From contig JACYLU010000007.1 in assembly GCA_015272325.1 (NCBI GenBank), positions 1-64,000 of the forward strand: DNA of 64,000 nt, written 5' to 3'. Positions 1-7,235 of the stretch are shown piece by piece. A program made the translations under genes and the position numbers. The notes under the pieces were generated by a model, which did no database searches, was not told where the DNA came from, and worked only from the letters and a program-made list of their open reading frames with translations. This DNA is from Synechococcales cyanobacterium C42_A2020_086. GTDB taxonomy: Bacteria > Cyanobacteriota > Cyanobacteriia > Elainellales > Elainellaceae. The first letter of the stretch is position 1; each line of letters begins with the position of its first letter.

Positions 1-216
1 TCGTTTGGCGAAGCTAAAGCAGAACAATTCATAATTGTTTAGAAACAAGCTCTAAGAAGATCGTCACGCTTAAAGTCAGCAAGAGCAATCGCCTGTTTTG
101 CTTCTTGGAGTTTGATGTCAAACTTCATCATTTTTGCCTGAACCGTGCTTCAAAGTACCTTAACTTAGAACGCTAACAAATAGCCTTTCGGTAATGCCCT
201 CACCCAAAACTAAGCT

Positions 217-337
217 GCCTAACGACTAAGATAAGCGGCGGTAGACAACTTTGGCAACCTCACCAAAATCTCTAAAAGTCCGCTTCTTGGCAACCTCACC
301 AAAATCTCTCAAAGTCCGCTTCATCGACTTGTTAGCT
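217..337 (-). repeat. attC-like imperfect inverted repeat, site 1
   Basis: Read on the minus strand, the element begins with AGCTAAC, which contains the TAA stop of the decayed toxin gene. It continues with a GCGGAC arm, then a complementary CCGCTT arm, and ends in GTTAGGC, a perfect match to the integron core-site consensus GTTRRRY. This R''-L''...L'-R' layout is that of an attC recombination site, and the site lies directly 3' of a minus-strand gene as in a gene cassette. The centre is enlarged by a 36-bp tandem duplication. No integrase is visible, so activity is unproven; such repeats could also be a dispersed chromosomal family. Confidence 0.55.
251..322. repeat. 36-bp tandem duplication inside attC-like site 1
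   Basis: Two adjacent 36-bp copies (251-286 and 287-322) differ at one visible position, an A/C change near 274/310. The unit begins TTGGCAACCTCACC and ends AGTCCGCTTC, so one arm of the attC-like palindrome is duplicated. The near identity points to a recent slippage or duplication event. Confidence 0.9.
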
Positions 338-698
338 GGTGGTCGTGTTTTGCTGTAACCACTCTACAAAGATCTCGCGCCCTAGCTCACCCGATGCGAT
401 CGCCAATATCAAACGCTCTTGTTCATCCACAGAAGCGTTAATTTCCAACCCATTCAAAACAAGAAAAGCCTCCGTTGCAGCATGACCTGTACGTTTGTTT
501 CCATATGATTGACAACCCTAATGCGGCCGCTTTCTCCAGCAAACTTGGGTACAGATCTTCTCCGCTAAACGTCATGCGAGGCTGGGCGATCGCTGACTCT
601 AACAAACCTATATCTCGGATACCTAACGCTCCACCGGATTGCTCAAGAATTCTGCGATGCAGTTCTAATATCTCTATTAGCGTCAAATAGCGGATCAT
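332..698 (-). pseudogene. doc: Doc/Fic-type toxin, broken by a deletion over the catalytic motif
   Basis: The first ~55 codons encode a typical Doc N-terminus (MIRYLTLIEILELHRRILEQ...). After the residues AALGLSII the reading frame shifts. The rest of the protein (GNKRTGHAATEAFLVLNGLE...FVEWLQQN) continues in another frame to a TAA at 332-334. Family members have K-N-H-P-F-x-D between these halves. Here only about one base remains where about 21 are expected (junction near 503-506), so roughly 20 bases are gone. The loss removes the catalytic His of the Fic motif HPFxxGNxR and breaks the frame. The start overlaps the antitoxin stop by 4 bases. The toxin should be inactive; a sequencing error is unlikely because the motif itself is missing. 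Confidence 0.85.
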
Positions 699-892
699 GC
701 CAACCGTCGATACAGTTCAGCATTCTTCGCTAGCACATAGTCGGCTGTGTTAACAAAGTCGCCTTTTTGCAGATTTAGCCAATCTTCCAGGCTCGCCTTC
801 AACAGCACTTCAATCGCAATGCCATGCGCTTTTGCTAAATCCTGTAGCTTTTGGAATTGGCTGTCTGAAAGATCAAGTGTGATATAAGCCAC
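695..892 (-). CDS. antitoxin of a Doc-type toxin-antitoxin pair
   Basis: A 65-residue protein (MAYITLDLSDSQFQKLQDLA...) with an N-terminal beta-strand-helix pattern like small ribbon-helix-helix or Phd-type antitoxins, and an acidic tail ending NAELYRRLA that would bind a toxin. It lies just upstream of the Doc gene and overlaps it by the ATGA tetranucleotide, the usual translational coupling of such pairs. Identity as antitoxin rests mainly on this arrangement; I also recall similar cyanobacterial antitoxins beside doc genes. Because the toxin is broken, this is now an orphan antitoxin that may still autoregulate or act against other Doc toxins. Confidence 0.7.
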   Translation of the reverse strand: MAYITLDLSDSQFQKLQDLAKAHGIAIEVLLKASLEDWLNLQKGDFVNTADYVLAKNAELYRRLA

Positions 893-984
893 AGCGAGCG
901 CTCTCCTAGTGTTTCTGCGTCAAGTTTAACACTCACTCCTAACTGAATAACCTTGCTATACCGTCCCAGCCCAAAAACGAAGCC

Positions 985-1070
985 AGCTAACGTTTGAGTT
1001 CAGCGGTTGCCAGTCCCTTTACAACACCACAAACAGCTTAGGTCAATCCGCTGCACCGGGGTTGTTTGCC
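985..1070 (-). repeat. attC-like imperfect inverted repeat, site 2
   Basis: On the minus strand this 86-base element starts with GGCAAAC, has arms GCAGCGGATT and AACCGCTGAAC that pair with a few unpaired bases, and ends with CGTTAGCT. It lies 11 bases beyond the DnaJ-protein stop, between that gene and the antitoxin promoter region. The layout matches sites 1 and 3. Outer boxes deviate from the strict RYYYAAC/GTTRRRY consensus, so recombination competence is uncertain. Confidence 0.45.
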
Positions 1071-1080
1071 TTCTACCAAC

Positions 1081-2388
1081 TCAGAACTCATTTTCTGAGA
1101 TTGGATAAGTTCGCATGTTGCCTCCATATACTTTGTATAGAGTTAAAGTAACTTCACTAAATTTAATTCCTCGTAGAGTTTGAACTTCTCTGAGATTAAA
1201 GGGATCTGTACGTGCAAGTGCTCCGGAATCAAGATCACGATACCTGACATCATAGTTGCCAGCCTTAATGTTTTCAACTTTAAATTTTTCTCTAGCACGA
1301 ATAAAAAATACTCGTACTGGTGCTGGAGGATTAGTGTCTAGGATGAATAATTTGACGAATACGTCAGAATCATTCTGTGAATTATCTACGATCACGTTTG
1401 AATAACCGTCTGTCCTCTGTATCGGATAACCGTCAATATAACTGGATGCAGAAGGGAACGGAACACCATTATCAGCTGTAGTTGGACGAACATATTCAGG
1501 TTTTGGTCGTGGTGGTGAACTCGTATCAGGTACTTGTGTAGGCGATACGGTTGAGCTAGCTTGATTGGTTTCAGTTGGAGCGTAAGCAGCTGAACCGACA
1601 AAGAGAGCAGCAACAGCGATTAATATACTTCCTTGTATATAAAAAGCTCGATTAGGGATTGACCAAGAATTTTTCAGCCGTTTAATCGATGTTTTTGTAT
1701 CTAAAGCAGAAAGGAATTCTTCTACTAAATTGAGGACTTCTCTTTCATCTTTCTTCTTGATTTTCCTTGCAAAATCTTGAGCATCTGCTGCAATAGCACG
1801 TGCAAGTTCAAGCTTATTTTGGGTTGCAAAGACCCAGGCTTGGTATGCTAGTAAGCGCGCATTCACCTCATCTGGCTTACTTCCGCCAAACAGATTTTGG
1901 AATATTGTTGACACTGAGTAAATCAAGCCCCAGGGTAGTCCCCACCAACCCAGAAACCAAGTGATCATTGTGCTCTGTATTGCTTTACTTTCAGCACATT
2001 TAGGACAGAAAATTCCCTGAATTGGAGTGCGAATAGTTAGGATAATGAAGCTTGTAACTTGGAAAAATATTACATATCTTGGCTGAGCAATGACTTTTTT
2101 GCAGCAGGAACAGGCAATAGGTTCTAGTGCTACTTGCTTGTGGGATGCTGCCTTAGATTCTGGTATTTGAGCATATAAGGTATCGTATTGTGCACGGGTA
2201 TCAGGATTGCTTAAAACTTCATAGGCCTCACTAAGGTACTGAAATTGTCTCACTGCATCAGGTGACGGATTTCGATCAGGATGAAGATCTTTCGCTTTCC
2301 GGCGAAATGCAGACTTGATTTCAGTAGCTGATGCAGTTTCGAGAACACCTAGCAAAGCGTAGTATCCTGCTGGGTCTTTTCTATTCAC
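1081..2388 (-). CDS. membrane-associated J-domain (DnaJ-like) protein
   Basis: This 435-residue protein opens with a J-domain (residues ~7-70) carrying the HPD motif (LHPDRNPSPDAV) that stimulates Hsp70 ATPase. The full DnaJ G/F and zinc-finger domains are absent. Next come two Cys pairs (CSCC near 94 and CPKC near 128) separated by a hydrophobic stretch, which could form a split zinc site next to membrane segments. Another hydrophobic segment lies near residues 248-268, followed by a Ser/Pro/Thr-rich linker and a C-terminal beta-rich domain without a recognised name. It is probably a membrane-tethered co-chaperone. The gene is flanked by attC-like sites 2 and 3 and sits in the accessory stretch, so it may be cassette cargo. 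Confidence 0.8.
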   Translation of the reverse strand: MNRKDPAGYYALLGVLETASATEIKSAFRRKAKDLHPDRNPSPDAVRQFQYLSEAYEVLSNPDTRAQYDTLYAQIPESKAASHKQVALEPIACSCCKKVIAQPRYVIFFQVTSFIILTIRTPIQGIFCPKCAESKAIQSTMITWFLGWWGLPWGLIYSVSTIFQNLFGGSKPDEVNARLLAYQAWVFATQNKLELARAIAADAQDFARKIKKKDEREVLNLVEEFLSALDTKTSIKRLKNSWSIPNRAFYIQGSILIAVAALFVGSAAYAPTETNQASSTVSPTQVPDTSSPPRPKPEYVRPTTADNGVPFPSASSYIDGYPIQRTDGYSNVIVDNSQNDSDVFVKLFILDTNPPAPVRVFFIRAREKFKVENIKAGNYDVRYRDLDSGALARTDPFNLREVQTLRGIKFSEVTLTLYKVYGGNMRTYPISENEF

Positions 2389-2487
2389 GCTTCTTTAAAT
2401 CTGTCAAACGAATATTCATGCAAGTCTAATTGGTAGAGTACCCACAGGTAGCTTTGAAACAACTGAAGTTCCATCGGTAACGTAGAG

Positions 2488-2574
2488 GGCTAACGACTCG
2501 GTTCAGCGGCTGCAAATAACCTTTGCATCCACACCAGAGACTTTCGGCAGTCCGCTCCAACCGGATTGTCAGAT
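2488..2574 (-). repeat. attC-like imperfect inverted repeat, site 3
   Basis: On the minus strand it begins ATCTGACAATCCGGTTGG, and the TGA inside it is the stop codon of the GIY-YIG gene (2569-2571). It has arms GGAGCGGACTGCC and GCAGCCGCTGAACC, and ends GAGTCGTTAGCC. The arms pair almost fully with a few extrahelical bases, as attC sites do. A stop codon embedded in the outer box is a hallmark of cassette 3' ends. A gap of about 100 bases follows to the DnaJ start. Confidence 0.6.
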
Positions 2575-3960
2575 CGCTGTGGCTACCTTAGGCTGCCTCT
2601 CTTTGGCTAGAGTCTTTCGATATTCAGCAGCTTCAGCAACCTTAGTAAAAATTACTTCGGATTTGCAAATCTTCAGTTCTTTATCCGTCTCTCGCACGAC
2701 CTGAACTATTTCATCCAATGAAACCCGAAAGAACTCTTTTCTTTCATTTTCCTTGTTCACTCTCCTGTGATGGAAACATTTATGTAATCGAGATTCAAGT
2801 TCTGGAGCATCTTCGCAAAAGATCATAGCATGAACGTCAAAGGGAAAAGGAACAGATGCATCCCCTAATTCCTTAACTCGATCCATTGGTTCAAGGCGAC
2901 GTGTCATACCTATTTTATAGACATCTTCGCCAAACGAGCCAATGTTGGAAATGATATAAACGTGTCCAGATTTAGTTAATTGAGCTTGAGATATAGCCCT
3001 TTCCTTATTCGCTTCTGCTTCTGCAAGTCGCTTCTGCAACTCCTCAATTTGGCTCAAGAGTTTCCCTTGAGCTTTCCCTGTAGCTGACTCTACATCTCTA
3101 CGAGCCTTTTCCAAAGCTTCTTGATAACGACGCTCTTCCCGTTCGGCATCTTGTCTTGCTTTCTCCAATTCACGCAGTGCTTTTTCCTCCTCGCGCATCT
3201 GCTCACGAATAAGGCGCTGTTCCTCCTGCTCTTGATATTTCTTCTCTTGATATTCATGGGTTAGCCAAAGCTCCTGAAGCTTTAGATCTAAATAGGTTGA
3301 AGTAATCTCGCAATGAGTAGTTTGAGACAATCTATTCAACTCCTCATAGGCTTTTCTAATACGGTTTTCCATTGTTTGAATATTGTTGTATTTAACTTTA
3401 ACTACAGAAGCATCACATTCACCGTTAAAAGCACGAAGAACTAGCTTTAAGAAATTATCAGTCATCTTTTTACCTTCTTTCACGCTTCCACCAACTGACC
3501 ATTCTGTATGGCAGACAGCGGCTTGCTTGTCCTTAATCAGTTGTTTTTGCTGAGCGCGAATTTTGTCTAAGCGTTGCTTGTATTCTTCAGCTCCTTGAAA
3601 ATCATATTTGGACTCATAAAATCCAAACGCCTCGACAATTTCTTGTTCTTCAAGTCCTTGAAGTTTTTCCTTGAGGGCTAAAATTTTGGTAGATAGTTCC
3701 TGTTCCTTTGCTTTTGCCTGCTTATCAAGTTGTTTAAGTCGATCTGTTAGAACAGTAATTTGTGTGTCTAACTGTCTAGCAGTATCTTCTCTAGAGATGA
3801 GTCCTCCATATTTCCAATCGGCTTCTTGTAATCGCTTATCTGCTTCCTTCAACCTCTGCTGAGATATTGCATAGTCATTCTTTCTCTGTTGCAATTGCTT
3901 AATCACTAAAGCAAGCGCAGTAGCTAATCCGATAGATAGGAGAAATAGTAGGTATGTCAT
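2569..3960 (-). CDS. DUF4041 / GIY-YIG (T5orf172, Mug113-like) protein with membrane anchor
   Basis: This 463-residue protein has one N-terminal membrane segment (~3-20) and a long charged coiled coil (~25-110). A DUF4041-like block follows (~108-230, with FGFYESKYDF and EEYKQRLDKIRAQQKQLIKDKQ), then a second Glu/Arg-rich coiled coil (~240-335). The C-terminus (~340-440) is a GIY-YIG-fold domain of the T5orf172 type (GHVYIISNIGSFGEDVYKIG, then MTRRLEPMDRVKELGD and LHKCFHHRRVN). GIY-YIG domains are nucleases or DNA-binding modules. The family is common in phages and genomic islands and its function is not established. The stop codon lies inside attC-like site 3, which suggests cassette cargo. 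A role in defence is only a guess. Confidence 0.8.
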   Translation of the reverse strand: MTYLLFLLSIGLATALALVIKQLQQRKNDYAISQQRLKEADKRLQEADWKYGGLISREDTARQLDTQITVLTDRLKQLDKQAKAKEQELSTKILALKEKLQGLEEQEIVEAFGFYESKYDFQGAEEYKQRLDKIRAQQKQLIKDKQAAVCHTEWSVGGSVKEGKKMTDNFLKLVLRAFNGECDASVVKVKYNNIQTMENRIRKAYEELNRLSQTTHCEITSTYLDLKLQELWLTHEYQEKKYQEQEEQRLIREQMREEEKALRELEKARQDAEREERRYQEALEKARRDVESATGKAQGKLLSQIEELQKRLAEAEANKERAISQAQLTKSGHVYIISNIGSFGEDVYKIGMTRRLEPMDRVKELGDASVPFPFDVHAMIFCEDAPELESRLHKCFHHRRVNKENERKEFFRVSLDEIVQVVRETDKELKICKSEVIFTKVAEAAEYRKTLAKERQPKVATAI

Positions 3961-4329
3961 GGAAGCAAGCCGAAATCACCTGTTATAGATTGCCCGAATC
4001 AGCACCCATACGTACTAAAAACTAGAATTTGCTCAACTTTGCACCTGATCGTATCGAAAAATACAAATTTCGGTTTCTCAGAGTACCGCCTGACCAAGAT
4101 TTAAAGCGATCTGACAACTTATTGTACTGAAACTTTCCGTATATCTACCCTATACAGAAATTACCTGGAAGTTTGCTGAAGTAATTCCCACAGTCGGGGA
4201 GTTACCTGGAAACCTTCTAGAATATTATCCATTTCCTAGAGATTTACTCCGAAAAGTTCTGTATATTTTCAGATTTTTACACGGAAATACTAATGTACTA
4301 TTTGCTACATTAAGTATCTCCGTAGACCC
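3961..4329. other. AT-rich intergenic region
   Basis: No coding potential or RNA gene is seen. The region lies between the divergently oriented GIY-YIG gene and SDR remnant, so it should hold the GIY-YIG promoter. It contains TTACCTGGAA twice (near 4161 and 4202), a loose direct repeat in an AT-rich context. Confidence 0.5.
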
Positions 4330-5172
4330 ATGGACTCTCAACCCAACTCTCAACCCAAGCTTTTCGACCAAGTTCGCAGCGTCTTGCGCCGCAGACACTA
4401 TTCCTATCAAACAGAACAAAGTCGTTATGGTTCTGGATTTGACATCTTTGGCATCTGTCCGCAGTTTTCAGAAGATTTTAGACAGGCAGAGTGCCCTCTA
4501 CGCGCGATCGTTTGCAACGCGGGAATTCAAATCGTTTCAGGCACCCAATGTACAGCAGACGGCTTTGAGATGACGTTTGGGGTTAACCATCTGGGACATT
4601 TCCTACTCGTCAATCTGCTTTTGCCGAATTTGAGTGATTCTTCTCGCATCGTCTTCGTGAGTAGCAACACGCACGATCCAGCAAAACAGACTGGAATGCC
4701 TGCCCCTCAATATCAAGCTGCTGAATCGCTTGCTTTTCCCAGTGATAACAGAGATGGAGATGGTGGAGATGTGGGGCGGGTTCGCTATACCACCTCCAAA
4801 CTTTGCAATGTTCTCTGTGCCTATGAGCTTTCCCGCCGATTACAAAAGCAGCGATTGAAAATTACAGTCAATGCTTTTAACCTAGGCTTGATGCTCAACA
4901 CGAAGTTGATTCGAGATTATGGTCAGACAGAGCTTTCTGAGTTAAGTGCAACCATTTCATCCACCGTTTTAGAGAACGCTAAAAGCTCTCCAGCAATCGG
5001 TGTTGCTCTCGCCAAACTTGTCCTTGACTCGGAATTGGAAAACTTAACAGGCAAATATTTTGACGGGTTGCATGAAGTTCAATCTTCTCAGGAATCTTAC
5101 AACGAACAGAAAGCAAGTGAGCTTTGGGAGTCCAGCATGAAACTAGTTCTGAGTCTACAGACAACTTTTTGA
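4330..5172 (+). pseudogene. short-chain dehydrogenase/reductase, N-terminally decayed
   Basis: From about residue 57 the open frame encodes an SDR body: LRAIVCNAGI (NAG motif), FGVNHLGHFLLVNLLLP, RIVFVSSNTHDP, RYTTSKLCNVL (Tyr-x3-Lys active site) and a typical C-terminus. The preceding ~55 residues do not fit. The adjacent frame between about 4420 and 4475 reads VVMVLDLTSLASVRSF, which is what SDRs have just before this point, so there is a frameshift near 4470-4480. The nucleotide-binding TGxxxGIG segment is not found in any frame upstream. A perfect 12-bp tandem duplication lies at 4334-4357. The gene looks like a degenerate fragment, probably not functional as an NAD(P)-dependent enzyme. 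An attC-like repeat follows it. Confidence 0.75.
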
Positions 5173-5197
5173 TCGCTGCCCTCAACGATGACGTGCG

Positions 5198-5261
5198 GTC
5201 TAACAAGGCGCTGCAGCAGACGCGGTAGACAGCGTTGCGCCGCTGAGCTTGCGCGTTATCA
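5198..5261 (+). repeat. attC-like imperfect inverted repeat, site 4
   Basis: On the plus strand it starts with GTCTAAC, a perfect RYYYAAC box, then AAGGCGCTGCAGCAGACGC and the complementary GCGCCGCTGAGCTTGCGC. It ends GTTATCA, a degenerate GTTRRRY box. It lies 26 bases after the plus-strand SDR remnant, so it is again at the 3' end of a gene in matching orientation, opposite in strand to sites 1-3. This version resembles repeats common in cyanobacterial genomes. Confidence 0.55.
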
Positions 5262-5299
5262 AGTTAAGGTCGTTCAACAGTGGCGCGGTTTCTCAGGCG

Positions 5300-6115
5300 C
5301 TATTTTAGGCGTCGTTGATTCCCCTTGAAGCGGATATACTCCGATAAGAATGCCAGAAAGCCAGACGCCAAGATCAGCAGTACGCTAAGGGCATTAATGT
5401 CGGGTTTGACGCCCGTGCGGACCCGGCTAAAGATCTCCATGGGCAGAGTATTGGCACCGCCGCCGGCCGTGAAGCTGGCAATCAACAGATCATCCATACT
5501 CAGTACAAATGCCAGCAGGCAACCCGACAGAATGGCCGGCATCAGTTCTGGCAATAAGACTTTAATAAAGGCTTGGGCTGGGGTAGCCCCTAAATCGAGA
5601 GCTGCCTCCTCTAGGTGAGGATTCAAGCCCGTGAGGCGGGTGGAGACTACTACCGCAATGTAAGCCAGGCAGAAAACAATATGCGCGGCAATAATCGTCC
5701 AGAGGCTGAGAGATGCCCCCACTGTCACCAAAAACACCAGCGTTGCCACCGCAATTGCAATGTCTGGAATGATCAGCGGCAGATAAGAGATACCGCGATA
5801 CAGTCCTTTCCCCGGGAAGGAATACTTGGCTAGCCCCACCGCCATCATGGTGCCTAGTACCGCCGAGATGGCAACCGCACAGAAAGCCACGGCTAAGCTA
5901 TCTCGTAGCGCCGACAGAATCCGAGCGTCGTTCAGCAGACTGTAGTACCAGCGGAGGCTAAATCCGCCCCAGGTGGCACTAAAGCGGGAAGCATTGAAGC
6001 TGTAGAAACCTAGAATCAAAATTGGGATGTACATGAATCCGTACATTAGCCCAGTCAGGATCGCTTGCCAGGAAACCCGAATCTTAGGAGCAGCGGAAGG
6101 AAGCGGCGAGGTCAT
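5300..6115 (-). CDS. potC: spermidine/putrescine ABC transporter permease PotC
   Basis: A 271-residue inner-membrane permease with six predicted membrane segments. The EAA loop conserved in binding-protein-dependent permeases is at ~165-190 (LEEAALDLGATPAQAF), where the ATPase docks. Length and sequence fit PotC/YdcV. It is the last gene of the potA-D-B-C operon; a 79-base gap separates it from potB. With PotB it forms the translocation channel for polyamines. The exact substrate (putrescine, spermidine or another) cannot be read from the sequence. Confidence 0.88.
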   Translation of the reverse strand: MTSPLPSAAPKIRVSWQAILTGLMYGFMYIPILILGFYSFNASRFSATWGGFSLRWYYSLLNDARILSALRDSLAVAFCAVAISAVLGTMMAVGLAKYSFPGKGLYRGISYLPLIIPDIAIAVATLVFLVTVGASLSLWTIIAAHIVFCLAYIAVVVSTRLTGLNPHLEEAALDLGATPAQAFIKVLLPELMPAILSGCLLAFVLSMDDLLIASFTAGGGANTLPMEIFSRVRTGVKPDINALSVLLILASGFLAFLSEYIRFKGNQRRLK

Positions 6116-6194
6116 AGCATGTTTCGGGGATTATGCTTCTGTAAAAAATAAAAAATTAGATGGGCAAATGTAGTGCATGTCGTAACGGGAGAAG

Positions 6195-7094
6195 CTACGA
6201 GCGAGCAGCACTACGATCTCCATATTTGAGCAGTAGCGCAATCGCAATACTGACCGCTAGAATCAGCAACATGCTGAAGCTCGAACCTAATCCCCAGTTG
6301 CGAGTTGCTCCTAGAAACTGGTTGTAGATCAGGCGAGATACCGTCATACTGGATGCTCCCCCCAGCAGCTCGGGCACAACAAAATCTCCCAAGCTAGCGA
6401 TAAACACCAGCAAACCGCCAGCTGCAATGCCAGGAAGTGTCTGTGGCACAGTAATTTTCCAGAATGATTGTTGCGGTGTTGCTCCCAAGTCGGCAGCCGC
6501 TTCCAGCAAGCGCCGGTCCAGCTTTTCTAGCGAAGCATACAGAATCAGCACCATGTAGGGCAAGAAACTATAGGTCAGGCCAATCAATACAGCCGGGCTG
6601 CGATTCAGCCAAGATTGCCCTGGCAGCCCAAATAGTTCCAGCACTGTATTCAGCAAGCCACTCGGCCGCAGAATCGTGATCCAGGCATAGGCTCGCAGCA
6701 GCGACGAGGTCCACAGCGGCAGCACAAACCCGACCAGCAGAAGATTTCGCCAGTGTTTGGGGGCTTTAATCGCAATCCAGTAAGCGACGGGAAAGCCCAG
6801 TAGCAGACAGACAATCGTCGTTCCAACAGCAAAACCTAGCGAGCGCCCAATCACCTGCAAATAAACAGGTTGAAACACTTCTAGGTAATTGCCCAACCCA
6901 TAGCTACCAGCCGGTTGCCCTAACCGAAATCCAGGGATCAGACTTAGTTCGAGAATGAGCAGCGTTGGGGCAACTAGCAGCAGCGTCAGCCACAAACCCG
7001 AGGGCAGCAGCAAAACAATGGGCTGAATTAAATTAGCTAGCCGGCGCTGCCATCCCGACGCAGCAGAAGATTCAGCAAGAGGAGTAGTGGCCAT
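6195..7094 (-). CDS. potB: spermidine/putrescine ABC transporter permease PotB
   Basis: A permease of about 299 residues with six membrane segments and an EAA loop (LLEAAADLGATPQQSF). It pairs with PotC. I place the start at the ATG at 7094 (MATTPLAESS), which gives a normal cytoplasmic N-terminus. An upstream in-frame ATG at 7133 would add 13 residues; neither has a convincing Shine-Dalgarno. The gene follows potD by about 140 bases and precedes potC, all on the minus strand. Confidence 0.88.
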   Translation of the reverse strand: MATTPLAESSAASGWQRRLANLIQPIVLLLPSGLWLTLLLVAPTLLILELSLIPGFRLGQPAGSYGLGNYLEVFQPVYLQVIGRSLGFAVGTTIVCLLLGFPVAYWIAIKAPKHWRNLLLVGFVLPLWTSSLLRAYAWITILRPSGLLNTVLELFGLPGQSWLNRSPAVLIGLTYSFLPYMVLILYASLEKLDRRLLEAAADLGATPQQSFWKITVPQTLPGIAAGGLLVFIASLGDFVVPELLGGASSMTVSRLIYNQFLGATRNWGLGSSFSMLLILAVSIAIALLLKYGDRSAARS

Positions 7095-7235
7095 GGATAG
7101 GTCAAAGCGGGAAAAACGTAGGGGCAAGAACAATCAAAAGCAAGGACAGGCACGGCGAATCATGCTGGAAACTGAAAGCACCTGAGCGAATCGCCTGCTC
7201 AACGTTAGATGCCAGACTAGATGCTAGAGGGGCAA

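Noticed and set aside
251-322. Two 36-bp repeats that might look like a CRISPR fragment
   Set aside because: The copies are directly adjacent with no spacer and lie within an attC-like palindrome; no cas genes.
475-690. 71-codon plus-strand frame over the doc remnant
   Set aside because: Explained as antisense of the pseudogene; no domain.
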